This document shows positions 27,909 to 36,211 of a DNA stretch of 59,205 nt, in pieces (within the stretch, counting starts at the first letter, position 1; every line of letters begins with the position of its first letter). This DNA is from Butyrivibrio sp. MC2021. GTDB lineage: Bacteria; Bacillota; Clostridia; Lachnospirales; Lachnospiraceae. Position numbers and translations under genes: made by a program. The stretch is from contig NZ_JHXX01000016.1 of assembly GCF_000621605.1 (NCBI RefSeq), positions 1-59,205 of the forward strand. Direction: 5' to 3'. The notes under the pieces are model-generated. The model ran no database searches. It was not told the origin of the DNA and saw only the letters and a program-made list of their open reading frames with translations.

Positions 27909-29267
27909 TTATTTTGCTATCGCAAGTTCACGGTCCTCTTCTGCCGCCTCCTCAGGAAGCTTGTTAACCAAAACATCCTGAACCATGTGGTTCTTAACAG
28001 AAAGAATCTTGAAACTATAGCCTTCAACATTGACGGTAAAGTCTACATCTTCCTCAGGGATCCTGTCAAGTCTTGATATCATATATCCGTTGAGGGTTTC
28101 GAACTCGGTCTCACCAAAGGAGAGGTCGAACCTCTTCTCAAGGACCTCTATAGGGGTCTTACCGTCCACAATATACTCACCTGAATTTTTGGTGGGCTTG
28201 ATATAATTCACATCTTCGTCGTACTCATCAAGAATGTTACCTACGATCTCCTCCAGAATATCCTCCATGGAAACAAGTCCCGCTGTCTGGCCGTATTCAT
28301 CGATGATGATGACCATCTGAGTCTTGGTGGACTGCATACCATGGAACAGAGAATCGATATTTCTCGTTTCCGGAACAAACTTCGGCTGACGCAAAAGGCC
28401 TTTTATCTTCCTGATGGGAAGCTCTGCGTCTGTCTCATCCGACAGCTTCTTCATGGCGTCCCTTATGTGCATGATACCGATGATATGATCGATATCATCA
28501 AGATAAACAGGGAATCTGGAATTATTGGTATTCATCATGAAGTTCACGGCTTCTTTAAGGCTCATGTTGGCATCGATAGCCACCATGTTGTTTCTGTTGG
28601 TCATGATATCCTGAGCCTCCTTGTCGGAAAACTCGAAGATATTGGTGATCATATCAGCCTCAGCTTCCTGAAGCACGCCCTGCTCCTGACCCTCGGAAAC
28701 CATAGACTTGATTTCTTCCTCAGTTACATCCGACAGATTGTCATCACCTCTTACACCGAAAATGTATAAAATAGCGGCTGACAACATGTTGGTCAGATAA
28801 ACAAAAGGAATGCAAAGAGTCTCCATAAAGCTCACAGGATAAAAGCAGGAATAAGCCCATTTCTCAGGATTGCCCTTGGCAAGTCTCCTGGGAATAATGA
28901 CTCCAAAGCACATGATAAAAAGCGCCACCAGCAGTCCGATTCCGAAAAAGATAAGACTGTATGCGGTTTCGCCGTGTTCTATTCCCATGGCTGCGGAAAT
29001 CATATCTGTGAAGCCATAAGTAACAATACCACCAAGGAACATGTTTGAAACAATAGATAAAAACTGTATGCTCTTTACGTGGTATGAATCATTTTTCAGA
29101 AGTTCCAACAGCTTTTTGCTGATCCCGTCCTTCTGCTCCGCGGCTCTTTTTTCAACATCCTCCTGACTTATCCGGAGAAAAGCTGAAGTAAAGCCCTGAA
29201 TAAGAATATCAATTAAAAGAACCAGACAAAAAGCGAAAATACTGACAGAAGGCAAGCCTTCGTCCAT
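27909..29267 (-). CDS. CorC/HlyC-family membrane protein with CBS domains
   Basis: A 452-residue CNNM/CorC-type protein. The DUF21 membrane domain (about 1-190) is followed by a CBS pair (about 205-330; TNRNNMVAIDANMS, NSRFPVYLDDIDHIIGIMHIRD, EYGQTAGLVSMEDILEEIVG) and the C-terminal CorC_HlyC domain (about 345-435; GEYIVDGKTPIEVLEKRF, ETLNGYMISRLDRIP). Family members are implicated in Mg2+ or Na+ export. The ATG at 29267 has AGGAGG eight bases upstream. It lies 60 bases after the RyR-domain protein and 35 before yebC, in one run. Confidence 0.93.
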   Translation of the reverse strand: MDEGLPSVSIFAFCLVLLIDILIQGFTSAFLRISQEDVEKRAAEQKDGISKKLLELLKNDSYHVKSIQFLSIVSNMFLGGIVTYGFTDMISAAMGIEHGETAYSLIFFGIGLLVALFIMCFGVIIPRRLAKGNPEKWAYSCFYPVSFMETLCIPFVYLTNMLSAAILYIFGVRGDDNLSDVTEEEIKSMVSEGQEQGVLQEAEADMITNIFEFSDKEAQDIMTNRNNMVAIDANMSLKEAVNFMMNTNNSRFPVYLDDIDHIIGIMHIRDAMKKLSDETDAELPIRKIKGLLRQPKFVPETRNIDSLFHGMQSTKTQMVIIIDEYGQTAGLVSMEDILEEIVGNILDEYDEDVNYIKPTKNSGEYIVDGKTPIEVLEKRFDLSFGETEFETLNGYMISRLDRIPEEDVDFTVNVEGYSFKILSVKNHMVQDVLVNKLPEEAAEEDRELAIAK

Positions 29268-29327
29268 AATCAAATCCTCCTGTTAACTATATAAACAAAA
29301 ATGCGCAAAACATCAAATTAAACTATA

Positions 29328-30785
29328 TCACATTTTTCCATTTGATAAAAGTAGGCGTGATATCTCTTCCTTGATGCGGGCATCATAGATGCCATCCTTC
29401 TCCCTTTCACTTACGGGGATCTCATCATAATCCACCAGCATGGGATGGTGTCTCTTCTCATTATCCCTGACTTTGTCATAGGTCCAGTGGTTGATGAAGT
29501 AGAAACGGCACCATCTGATATGCTCCAGCCTCCAGGCCACCTCGCTGTCCTCTGCCAGTTCCCCGTCCTCTGCCAGTTTTTGCTCGATCCAGTAATGATC
29601 GGCTCTGGCCACGTTGGAGTCCATATAAAAGCCGCTGAGCTTCTTCCACTCTTCCTCCATCTCCTGCCTGAAATTATCGGGAGCCTGCCTTCCGGCATAC
29701 CTGAGGCAATAGTCGTAATTAAACAGTTTGCCCAGGGTATAGAGTGTCTCACCCTTAACGTTGTCCTCTGTAAGAACCTCTTTGATATCTCCGAAGGTAA
29801 GAAGTCTGTCTGAAAGATACAGATCACTGAAGTCCGTAAGAAACTCTGAATAGCAGTGGATCTCCGCCTCAGGATTGATATAAAGGAGCCTTTGAAGGGC
29901 CTCTACAGTATGCTCCTTGATGGTGTAGATGATCCTGTCCATTCCTGCGACTATGTCTATGTCCTCATCCCAGTTACCATCATGCACAATGATTCTGTCA
30001 TTGTTCATGGTGTCCAGGCTTCTCACAAAGATCTTTTCAAACTCATCACAGCCCCAGAGGTGATACTCGATGTTCTGATCCGGGGCAAAAATATTATTAA
30101 GAAAGCCGTATTTAAAAATGGCAATACCCACCTGATCATAGCCGATAATGGCTATCTTCAGAGCCTGTTTTCTCTTGTCATAGAGATTGTTGTCCTTCCA
30201 GTAAGTTCTGGCCAGAAGATCATAGATATTAAAGAAATGAAGAGACGCCTCCTCATCATCGGCAGCCTCGAGAAGTGTTGAATCCACCTGCTGCATCAGC
30301 ATATAGACATTTTTGTTCTTAAGCTTTTTCTCATGTTTGGTATAAAAACTCAGATTGTTGATATCATCGGAAAACATAAGAATGTGGTTGTTCACCCTCT
30401 CAGCCCTCTCGGTGTTCCCCACCAGGTAACCATGCCTTATGGTACCAAGCAGCTCTTTCCCCCACTCATTGTCCGAATAAACCACAGTGGCATCCTTATG
30501 TAACCTGATAAACATATGCCCCACTCTCTTGGTGGCATATCTGACAACACTTAAAATGATACCGGCCACTACTATAACAGAAGTGATCTCGGCAAAAACA
30601 ATATAGGGATTCTCTGTATCCACCACGGGATTTACAAAATAAAGTGCCACAGCGGCATACACAGTCTCCCAAAAGCCCATGCCACCTATAACTCTGTATC
30701 CGATAAATCCGCTTATAAAGGGAATCACCGCCGCCACATAGGACAGCCAGAAGAATCTCTCCCTAAGCTTTCTAAAAGTATTCAT
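29328..30785 (-). CDS. Two-helix channel-like protein with TrkA/RCK-like domain and C-terminal RyR domain
   Basis: A 485-residue protein, I believe of the bacterial RyR-containing channel-like type. Two N-terminal membrane helices (about 12-35 and 63-85) frame a short pore-like stretch (FWETVYAAVALYFVNP) without a K+ selectivity motif. A soluble NAD-binding-like region (about 205-330) has the Rossmann segment KIAIIGYDQVGIAIF. The C-terminal 70 residues (LEHIRWCRFYFINHWTYDKV, then HPMLVDYDEIPVSEREKD) match the ryanodine-receptor repeat (PF02026) pattern by eye. A pore-like protein gated by a ligand at the RCK or RyR part is the inference. It is divergent from the J-domain-like gene. Confidence 0.82.
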   Translation of the reverse strand: MNTFRKLRERFFWLSYVAAVIPFISGFIGYRVIGGMGFWETVYAAVALYFVNPVVDTENPYIVFAEITSVIVVAGIILSVVRYATKRVGHMFIRLHKDATVVYSDNEWGKELLGTIRHGYLVGNTERAERVNNHILMFSDDINNLSFYTKHEKKLKNKNVYMLMQQVDSTLLEAADDEEASLHFFNIYDLLARTYWKDNNLYDKRKQALKIAIIGYDQVGIAIFKYGFLNNIFAPDQNIEYHLWGCDEFEKIFVRSLDTMNNDRIIVHDGNWDEDIDIVAGMDRIIYTIKEHTVEALQRLLYINPEAEIHCYSEFLTDFSDLYLSDRLLTFGDIKEVLTEDNVKGETLYTLGKLFNYDYCLRYAGRQAPDNFRQEMEEEWKKLSGFYMDSNVARADHYWIEQKLAEDGELAEDSEVAWRLEHIRWCRFYFINHWTYDKVRDNEKRHHPMLVDYDEIPVSEREKDGIYDARIKEEISRLLLSNGKM

Positions 30786-30847
30786 ATGTTAATTTCCCCA
30801 TCGGATGTATATTAAACTAACTAAAATACAGATATAACCTCATACAC

Positions 30848-30875
30848 ATTATCATTATCCCGTCACTATTTGCAA
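30848..30875 (-). promoter_or_regulatory. Candidate promoter of the RyR-domain gene
   Basis: Minus-strand TTGCAA (30870-30875), 16-base spacer, -10 GATAAT (30848-30853), 62 bases before the start of the RyR protein. The TTGCAA is its own reverse complement and serves as the -35 of the plus-strand promoter also. Confidence 0.5.
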
Positions 30876-30898
30876 GCACTTATTACATGGGATAAAAT
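30870..30898 (+). promoter_or_regulatory. Candidate promoter of the J-domain-like gene
   Basis: Plus-strand TTGCAA (30870-30875), 17-base spacer, -10 TAAAAT (30893-30898), 43 bases before the ATG at 30942. A good sigma-A match that shares its -35 hexamer with the opposite promoter. Confidence 0.6.
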
Positions 30899-30941
30899 GG
30901 AAAAAGTGAGTATCTAAAATAATACGTAAACGGGGAGTGAA

Positions 30942-31958
30942 ATGGTTTCAATTATCACTATGACCGCCAATGCACTGGGGGGACTTTTTGTAGGTGCATT
31001 AAAGGCGTTCTTTTCTTTAATATCCTGGTTTTTAAAGCATTTTTTCAATGGCCTGAAGCTGTTCTTCTGTATGCTTCCGGTGACTGCAACAGCTTTTGCA
31101 GCCCTTTTTATCATAAACATTGTACTTTTGCTGACAGGCACCTTTAGCATCTCTTCTTCCGAATATCTGCCGCAGGAAGGCGTGGAGGAAGCCAACAGGC
31201 TTTTGGAAAACGGCAGCTTCAACACTTCCAAAATATTCACCGAACTCTTTAGCTGGTGGAATGAGACCGTATATATTTATCATGGAAATGTGGCATATAT
31301 CTTTCTGATGATCCTGACTGTACTTATGTTTCTTCCGGTGGTCAGCGTTCTTCTTTGTATTTCTGTGTTTGCATCCTTCGGTATGGTGCTTTTTTTAGCA
31401 GCATGCATTGATGCAGGAATATATGTTGTCAGGGCAGTCCTGGGCAAATCCCTTGTTCAGCAGGTTCAGAACAGGTATTTTATGTTGTTTCGGGAGGCAG
31501 GCAAAAAGCATGATGAAAAGACCTACGAGAAGTGGCTTCGCCGTCACCATGATGCCTTCGCCAATGATGAATATGATCCCTATCCGCAAAAAAGCCGTCG
31601 CGATGCCTTCTATGAAGATGATGAGGAGGAATATTACGAGGACGATTACTACGAAGATGATGAGTATGAGGATGAATTAGAGGACGGATATGAGGACGAA
31701 GAATTCCTTGAGGATAACGAGTATGACGCCTATGAAGACAACTATGATTACAGGCAAAAAAGTCAGTCTCCTCCTCCGGTAAAAAGCTCAACCGCCTTTG
31801 ATTTCTTCGCCGGCTGTAATTCCAGAGAAAGTCTTGATCGAAAGTATAAATCCCTTGTAAAGCTCTACCATCCCGACAATATGGACGGTGACACCTCTGC
31901 TCTTCAGGAGATCAACGTTCAATATGACAAAGCGAAAAAAAGCGGCAGATTCGATTGA
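30942..31958 (+). CDS. Membrane protein with acidic linker and C-terminal J-domain-like segment
   Basis: A 338-residue protein and the only real gene on the plus strand here. Hydrophobic segments at about 10-30 and 40-66, and two or three at about 117-165, anchor it. A region rich in Asp, Glu and Tyr (about 205-270) is a flexible acidic linker. The C-terminal 50 residues (about 288-338) read DFFAGCNSRESLDRKYKSLV then KLYHPDNMDGDT, with the HPD tripeptide at 310-312 as in DnaJ J-domains, followed by a helix III-like QEINVQYDKAKK. The J-domain is slightly shortened at its front. It may recruit DnaK to a membrane partner. GGGGAG lies four bases before the ATG, short but usable. The stop overlaps the terminator hairpin. 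Confidence 0.8.
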   Translation: MVSIITMTANALGGLFVGALKAFFSLISWFLKHFFNGLKLFFCMLPVTATAFAALFIINIVLLLTGTFSISSSEYLPQEGVEEANRLLENGSFNTSKIFTELFSWWNETVYIYHGNVAYIFLMILTVLMFLPVVSVLLCISVFASFGMVLFLAACIDAGIYVVRAVLGKSLVQQVQNRYFMLFREAGKKHDEKTYEKWLRRHHDAFANDEYDPYPQKSRRDAFYEDDEEEYYEDDYYEDDEYEDELEDGYEDEEFLEDNEYDAYEDNYDYRQKSQSPPPVKSSTAFDFFAGCNSRESLDRKYKSLVKLYHPDNMDGDTSALQEINVQYDKAKKSGRFD

Positions 31959-31970
31959 TCTGCCGCTTTT
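31936..31970. terminator. Bidirectional terminator between the J-protein and alr
   Basis: AAAAGCGGCAGAT and ATCTGCCGCTTTT pair perfectly with a seven-base loop; A run on the left and T run on the right serve transcripts from both sides. The J-protein stop codon lies in the loop and stem, and alr ends four bases beyond. Confidence 0.92.
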
Positions 31971-31973
31971 AAT

Positions 31974-33131
31974 TTATACATATATTCTCGGAACTCTTTT
32001 ATTGATATCACAGGTAAGTTCGTAGTTGAATCTTCCGCTGAGTTCTCCCAGGAATTCTGCGGTGATCTCCTCACCGCTCTTTTTATCCCTGCCAAGAAGG
32101 ACTACTTCATCTCCTTCCTTCACATCAGGGATATCAGTGACATCCACCATAAACTGATCCATGCAGACACGGCCTAAAATATTGGCACGTTTTCCGTCTA
32201 TCAGAACATATCCTTTACCGGAGAGGCTTCGTGGATAGCCGTCGCCGTAACCCACTGGTATTGTGGCGATCCTGGTGGTCTTATCCGTCACAAAGGTTCC
32301 GCCGTAGCTGACAGGTGTTCCTGCGGGAACCTCTTTTATCATGACTATGTGACTTATAAGCTCCATTGTGGGCTTAAGGTCAATTATGTTCTTTGGGACT
32401 TCCTCAGATGGCCACATTCCGTAAACCGTAACTCCGGCTCTGACCATGTCCATGCTGGACTCCGGAACAGCTATTATACTGGCGGAGTTGGCACAATGCT
32501 TGATAGGAATCTTTATCTCAAGCTCCTTTTCAGTGTTGCCTACAAAATCAGCAAATACCTTTTCTCTTTCCTTAACATTGGAAAGATCCTTTTCATCAGC
32601 CCTGGCGAAATGAGTAAACACACCCTCTACAGCGATTCCGGGAAGTTCTGTCACCTCGCGGATAAAATCTGTTCCCTTCTCATCGGGAGTTATGCCTATT
32701 CTGCTCATGCCGGTATCCACAGCGATATGGATTGGGGCAGGCTCCTTGAGCTCACCGCTTTCCAACATAGCCTTGGCACATTCCGAGAGCTCTTTTGCCA
32801 TATCCTCTCTGAAAACAGTGGGTCTTATGCCCTGCAGGAGCATTCTCCTGTGAGAATACGGAAATGTATATCCCAGTATGAGAATAGGCTTTTTTATCCC
32901 TGCGTCACGAAGTTCAAAGGCTTCCTCAGCTGTAGCTGTGGCATATCCCCAGATGTAATCTACTTTCTCCAGCATCTCTGCAATGGGAACAGCTCCGTGT
33001 CCGTAGGCATCTGTCTTGATGACCGCCATCATTTTGGTGCCTTCAGGAATATTATTCTTCATTGAATCCAGATTGAATCTGACTGCTCCCAGATCTATCT
33101 TTGCATATACTCTGGAATATTCTTCCAACAT
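31974..33131 (-). CDS. alr: Alanine racemase
   Basis: A 385-residue PLP-dependent alanine racemase that makes D-Ala for peptidoglycan. The PLP Lys lies in AVIKTDAYGHGAVP, a C-terminal catalytic Tyr is in PVSYGGTF, and the family blocks IPVGYGDGYPRSLSG, GRVCMDQFMVDVTD and the N-terminal YAKIDLGAVRFNLD are clear. The ATG at 33131 has AAGGTGG eight bases upstream and is preferred over the GTG four codons before. It follows nnr by 21 bases, a common arrangement in Firmicutes. Ends at a strong bidirectional terminator. Confidence 0.97.
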   Translation of the reverse strand: MLEEYSRVYAKIDLGAVRFNLDSMKNNIPEGTKMMAVIKTDAYGHGAVPIAEMLEKVDYIWGYATATAEEAFELRDAGIKKPILILGYTFPYSHRRMLLQGIRPTVFREDMAKELSECAKAMLESGELKEPAPIHIAVDTGMSRIGITPDEKGTDFIREVTELPGIAVEGVFTHFARADEKDLSNVKEREKVFADFVGNTEKELEIKIPIKHCANSASIIAVPESSMDMVRAGVTVYGMWPSEEVPKNIIDLKPTMELISHIVMIKEVPAGTPVSYGGTFVTDKTTRIATIPVGYGDGYPRSLSGKGYVLIDGKRANILGRVCMDQFMVDVTDIPDVKEGDEVVLLGRDKKSGEEITAEFLGELSGRFNYELTCDINKRVPRIYV

Positions 33132-33152
33132 GTTAAAAACCACCTTTATATC

Positions 33153-34709
33153 TTAGTCTAAAATACCTGACAACTCGTTTGTAATATCAGAAGCTGCCAT
33201 GAAATGTCTGCCAAGTCTGGCTGCCGCCGCATCTCCGCACAGTCCGTGCAGATAACAGGAAAAACATGCCGCTTCAAAGCTGCTCTGCTTCTCACCCACA
33301 AAGGCTGCCATGATACCGGCCAGAACATCTCCGCTGCCGGCAGTTGCCATTCCGTCATTGCCGCTGACATTTATATATATCTTGTCCTCGTAGCCGTCGG
33401 CAATTATGGTTCTTGCATCCTTGCAGACCACTGTGCAATGAAGCTGCTTGGAAAGCTTCCTGGGATAATCCAGTATATTCAGCTTGCAATCCTTGACATC
33501 TTTGCCATAGAGCCTTGCAAATTCCGCAAGATGAGGCGTCAGGATAAGCCTTTTTCCCTCGGTGGCGTAATTGGCCGCCAGATCTCTAAGCTTTTTGTCC
33601 TCTGCAACAATGTTAAGAGCATCTGCATCCATGACAAGATTCTTATCATAGCTCTTTAAAACATTTCTTACAAGCTTTTTGCCGCTGTTTCCTGTACCGA
33701 TTCCCGGTCCGATAAGGGCCTGGGTTGACCATTCAAAAGCCTTCTCAAGCCTTGAGGAAAAGTTATCATCTTCCTCATAGACATCAAGTATTGCTTCCGG
33801 CAAAAGAGTCTTGATGGTCTGGGCATTGGCACTGGAAGTGAAGACCCTGATCATGCCTGCACCGCTCCTAAGAGCCGCCGTAGCGCTCAGAACGCAGGCG
33901 CCGCTTATCTCCTGTGAACCGGCTATAATAAGCACCTTGCCGTTACTGCCCTTATTTGAGTCACTCTTTCTTATGGGCATAAGCCTCTTGATATCTTCAT
34001 CATAGTAAAAGGCATCAGGCTCTTTTCCCAAAAAGCTCTCTCCGGTTATACCGGCATCCTCCACATAGAGCTGTCCGGTATATTCACATCCGGGATAAAG
34101 AAGCTGTCCAACTTTGACCTGATTAAAAGTCACGGTGGCATCTGCCTTCACCGCAGCCTGGCATACCTGGCCATTGTCGGCATTGACTCCGGAGGGCATA
34201 TCCACGGATACCACAAAAAGATCATTCTTGCGGGCTGCCTTCTGCTGGTTGATAAAGCTCACAGCCTCCTTGTAATCTCCGGATACAGGCCTTGATAAGC
34301 CTATTCCGAACATCGCATCTACTATGATATCCCATTGAATAAGGTTTTTGTTGTCTCTTATATGGGAAAAAGTGTCGGTGAAGACCTTATATTTTTCAAG
34401 GATCCTAAGCTGCTTCAGCAGTAGCTCCGAACACCTGGTGTAGTCCCCAAGAACGCAGACATGAACGCGGTAACCTCTCTGAAGAAGAAGTCTTGCGGTG
34501 CAGACACCGTCCCCTCCATTATTTCCGACTCCGCAAAAAACAAGACAGTTCAGAGCCCTGTTGGCATTTCTGGTCTTTTTCCAGTCATCTATCCTGTCGC
34601 AGATTTTAAGTGAAGCTCTTTCCATAAGGATGGCACTGTCAATGCCGAAATACTCAGAGGTATTCCTGTCGCAAATCTTCATCTCACTGCTGCTTACTGC
34701 GTATTTCAT
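33153..34709 (-). CDS. nnr: Bifunctional NAD(P)H-hydrate epimerase and dehydratase
   Basis: A 518-residue fusion that repairs damaged NAD(P)H. The N-terminal YjeF_N epimerase domain (about 1-215) shows CGVGNNGGDGVCTARLL and SVDMPSGVNADNG. The C-terminal kinase-fold dehydratase domain (about 230-518) shows KGSNGKVLIIAGS, IGPGIGTGNSG, MDADALN, LTPHLAEFARL and the conserved GSGDVLAGIMA with the catalytic Asp. GGGAGG precedes the ATG. The pair nnr-alr is typical of Clostridia. A hairpin lies between it and the coiled-coil gene upstream. Confidence 0.96.
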   Translation of the reverse strand: MKYAVSSSEMKICDRNTSEYFGIDSAILMERASLKICDRIDDWKKTRNANRALNCLVFCGVGNNGGDGVCTARLLLQRGYRVHVCVLGDYTRCSELLLKQLRILEKYKVFTDTFSHIRDNKNLIQWDIIVDAMFGIGLSRPVSGDYKEAVSFINQQKAARKNDLFVVSVDMPSGVNADNGQVCQAAVKADATVTFNQVKVGQLLYPGCEYTGQLYVEDAGITGESFLGKEPDAFYYDEDIKRLMPIRKSDSNKGSNGKVLIIAGSQEISGACVLSATAALRSGAGMIRVFTSSANAQTIKTLLPEAILDVYEEDDNFSSRLEKAFEWSTQALIGPGIGTGNSGKKLVRNVLKSYDKNLVMDADALNIVAEDKKLRDLAANYATEGKRLILTPHLAEFARLYGKDVKDCKLNILDYPRKLSKQLHCTVVCKDARTIIADGYEDKIYINVSGNDGMATAGSGDVLAGIMAAFVGEKQSSFEAACFSCYLHGLCGDAAAARLGRHFMAASDITNELSGILD

Positions 34710-34743
34710 AGAATCCTCCCTGTGGCGTTTCTACAAACATAAA

Positions 34744-34762
34744 GGCTGCCAAAACGGCAGCC
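34744..34762 (-). terminator. Weak hairpin between the coiled-coil gene and nnr
   Basis: Minus-strand GGCTGCCGTTTTGGCAGCC is a seven-base stem with a five-base loop, followed by a short TTTATG. It may act as a partial terminator or as a processing stem, because nnr has no other obvious promoter in the 59-base gap. Confidence 0.55.
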
Positions 34763-34768
34763 CTGTTA

Positions 34769-35431
34769 TCATTCTACATATTCATTTTCATTTCCGGCAA
34801 GAGGGCGCCTTATTGGATGTCTTCTGTCCGGATCATACTTCATATCAAAAATCTCTATAACCTCCGGTCCAAAGATCTGATGCATGTAGGAATAGAGATT
34901 GTAGTTCTCCATCTCCGATTCCTGAAGTCTGATGATGTTCTTCTTGAGTTCGACTCTCACCTTGGAGATCCACTCGTCCATAGCCTTGATATAATCCGTA
35001 TTCTCATGAAGTCTCTCGTAGCACACCTTCATGGTCTCTATCATAAGCTTATAGTCTATATCATAGATCTCTCTGGAAAGATCCAAAAGCTCATCATTAT
35101 GACTGTCGAGCCTGTCATTACACTCATTGATAAGACGGGTCCTGTCCTGGATCTCCTTCTCTATCTGAGGAGAATTGCCGGCCTTGGTGGCCTGATCTCT
35201 CAAGGGAACAATCTCACCAAGAAGCTTCTTTTTGAGCTTCTTGATATCCTTGGTCTCCGTACGGATCTTGCCATCCCGCTCAACCAGTGCATTCAGTTCG
35301 TCCGCGAGCTGTTCTATCTCGGGCGTCATCTCTGTCTGTGTAAAAAGCTGGTGCCACTTATTATCCAGTGTCAGAATGGGAATACTCTTCCCCTCCAGCG
35401 CAGACATGTACACTTCGTCATTTCTAGCCAT
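34769..35431 (-). CDS. Coiled-coil protein of unknown function
   Basis: A 220-residue soluble protein. An N-terminal segment (about 1-35, MARNDEVYMSALEGKSIPIL) precedes a long charged helix rich in Lys, Glu and Leu (about 40-150), predicted coiled coil, and a short more mixed C-terminus with IFGPEVIEIFDMKYDP. No enzymatic motif is visible, no signal peptide. The gene lies 28 bases after rex and is probably cotranscribed, so it might respond to NADH; a role remains unknown. The ATG has AAAGAGA upstream. Confidence 0.75.
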   Translation of the reverse strand: MARNDEVYMSALEGKSIPILTLDNKWHQLFTQTEMTPEIEQLADELNALVERDGKIRTETKDIKKLKKKLLGEIVPLRDQATKAGNSPQIEKEIQDRTRLINECNDRLDSHNDELLDLSREIYDIDYKLMIETMKVCYERLHENTDYIKAMDEWISKVRVELKKNIIRLQESEMENYNLYSYMHQIFGPEVIEIFDMKYDPDRRHPIRRPLAGNENEYVE

Positions 35432-35459
35432 CAGTGTCTCTTTCCGGTCTCACCCCGAA

Positions 35460-36116
35460 TCACTTATTCTGGGATGGGTTCAATGTTTTCTCGTACCTAT
35501 TTATATTATACGATAATTTCATTAAACTGTCAGATAAATGTACATTTTCTACCTGAATATTGTTAGGAACTTCCAGATCAACATGTGCGAAGTTCCATAT
35601 AGCCTTGATACCACAGCCTGCAAGCTTCTGTGCCATGGGCACTGCCTGTTCCTTGGGTATGGTAAGTACAGCTATCTCTATATTGTTATTACGTACGAAG
35701 TCCTCCAGTTCCTCTATGGGACGAACCTCGACATTTCTTATCATTGTGCCGTACAGCTCAGGATTGCAGTCAAAAGCCCCCTTGAATACAAATCCTCTTC
35801 TGGTAAAGTTGGTATATCCCGCAAGAGCCTTACCAAGGTGACCAGCACCCACGATAACAAGACTGTGCTGCTTGTCTATTCCAAGTATCTTGCTTATCTC
35901 GTCATAGAGATATCCAACATTATATCCGTATCCCTGCTGTCCGAATCCGCCAAAATTATTGAAGTCCTGCCTGATCTGTGAAGCAGTGACCTTCATAATG
36001 TCGCTTAATTCCTGGGAGGAAATTCTCTCGATCCCCCTCTCCTTGAGATCTCCCAGATATCTGAAATAGCGCGGCAAACGACTGATAACCGCCTGTGAAA
36101 TTTCCTTCTCTGACAT
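35460..36116 (-). CDS. rex: Redox-sensing transcription repressor Rex
   Basis: A 218-residue Rex. The N-terminal winged helix (about 1-80) has QAVISRLPRYFRYLGDL and TASQIRQDFNNFGGFGQQGYGY, the recognition element. The Rossmann domain binds NADH or NAD+ through IVGAGHLGKALAGY (about 88-101) and AIWNFAHVDLEVP closes the fold. Rex senses the NADH/NAD+ ratio and represses fermentation genes when NADH is low. A Rex box overlaps its own promoter, so it is probably autoregulated. GGGAG precedes the ATG by six bases. Confidence 0.97.
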   Translation of the reverse strand: MSEKEISQAVISRLPRYFRYLGDLKERGIERISSQELSDIMKVTASQIRQDFNNFGGFGQQGYGYNVGYLYDEISKILGIDKQHSLVIVGAGHLGKALAGYTNFTRRGFVFKGAFDCNPELYGTMIRNVEVRPIEELEDFVRNNNIEIAVLTIPKEQAVPMAQKLAGCGIKAIWNFAHVDLEVPNNIQVENVHLSDSLMKLSYNINRYEKTLNPSQNK

Positions 36117-36143
36117 GCTAACTCCCTATTCAATTACATTTTT

Positions 36144-36182
36144 TGTATATTAACAAAATGGTTATTGTTAATTAATGAACAA
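36144..36182 (-). promoter_or_regulatory. rex promoter with overlapping Rex box
   Basis: The 18-base TTGTTAATTAATGAACAA (36165-36182) matches the Rex operator pattern TTGTTAA-N4-TTAACAA with one change. On the minus strand -35 TTAACA (36166-36171) lies inside it and, 16 bases on, -10 TATACA (36144-36149). So Rex binding would block the polymerase directly. Confidence 0.75.
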
Positions 36183-36211
36183 TACAATTATATCCATCCG
36201 TTAAATAAATG

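Noticed and set aside
32349..33065. Plus-strand open frame of 238 codons opposite alr
   Set aside because: Shadow frame opposite a certain gene, Cys and Ser rich, no start signals.
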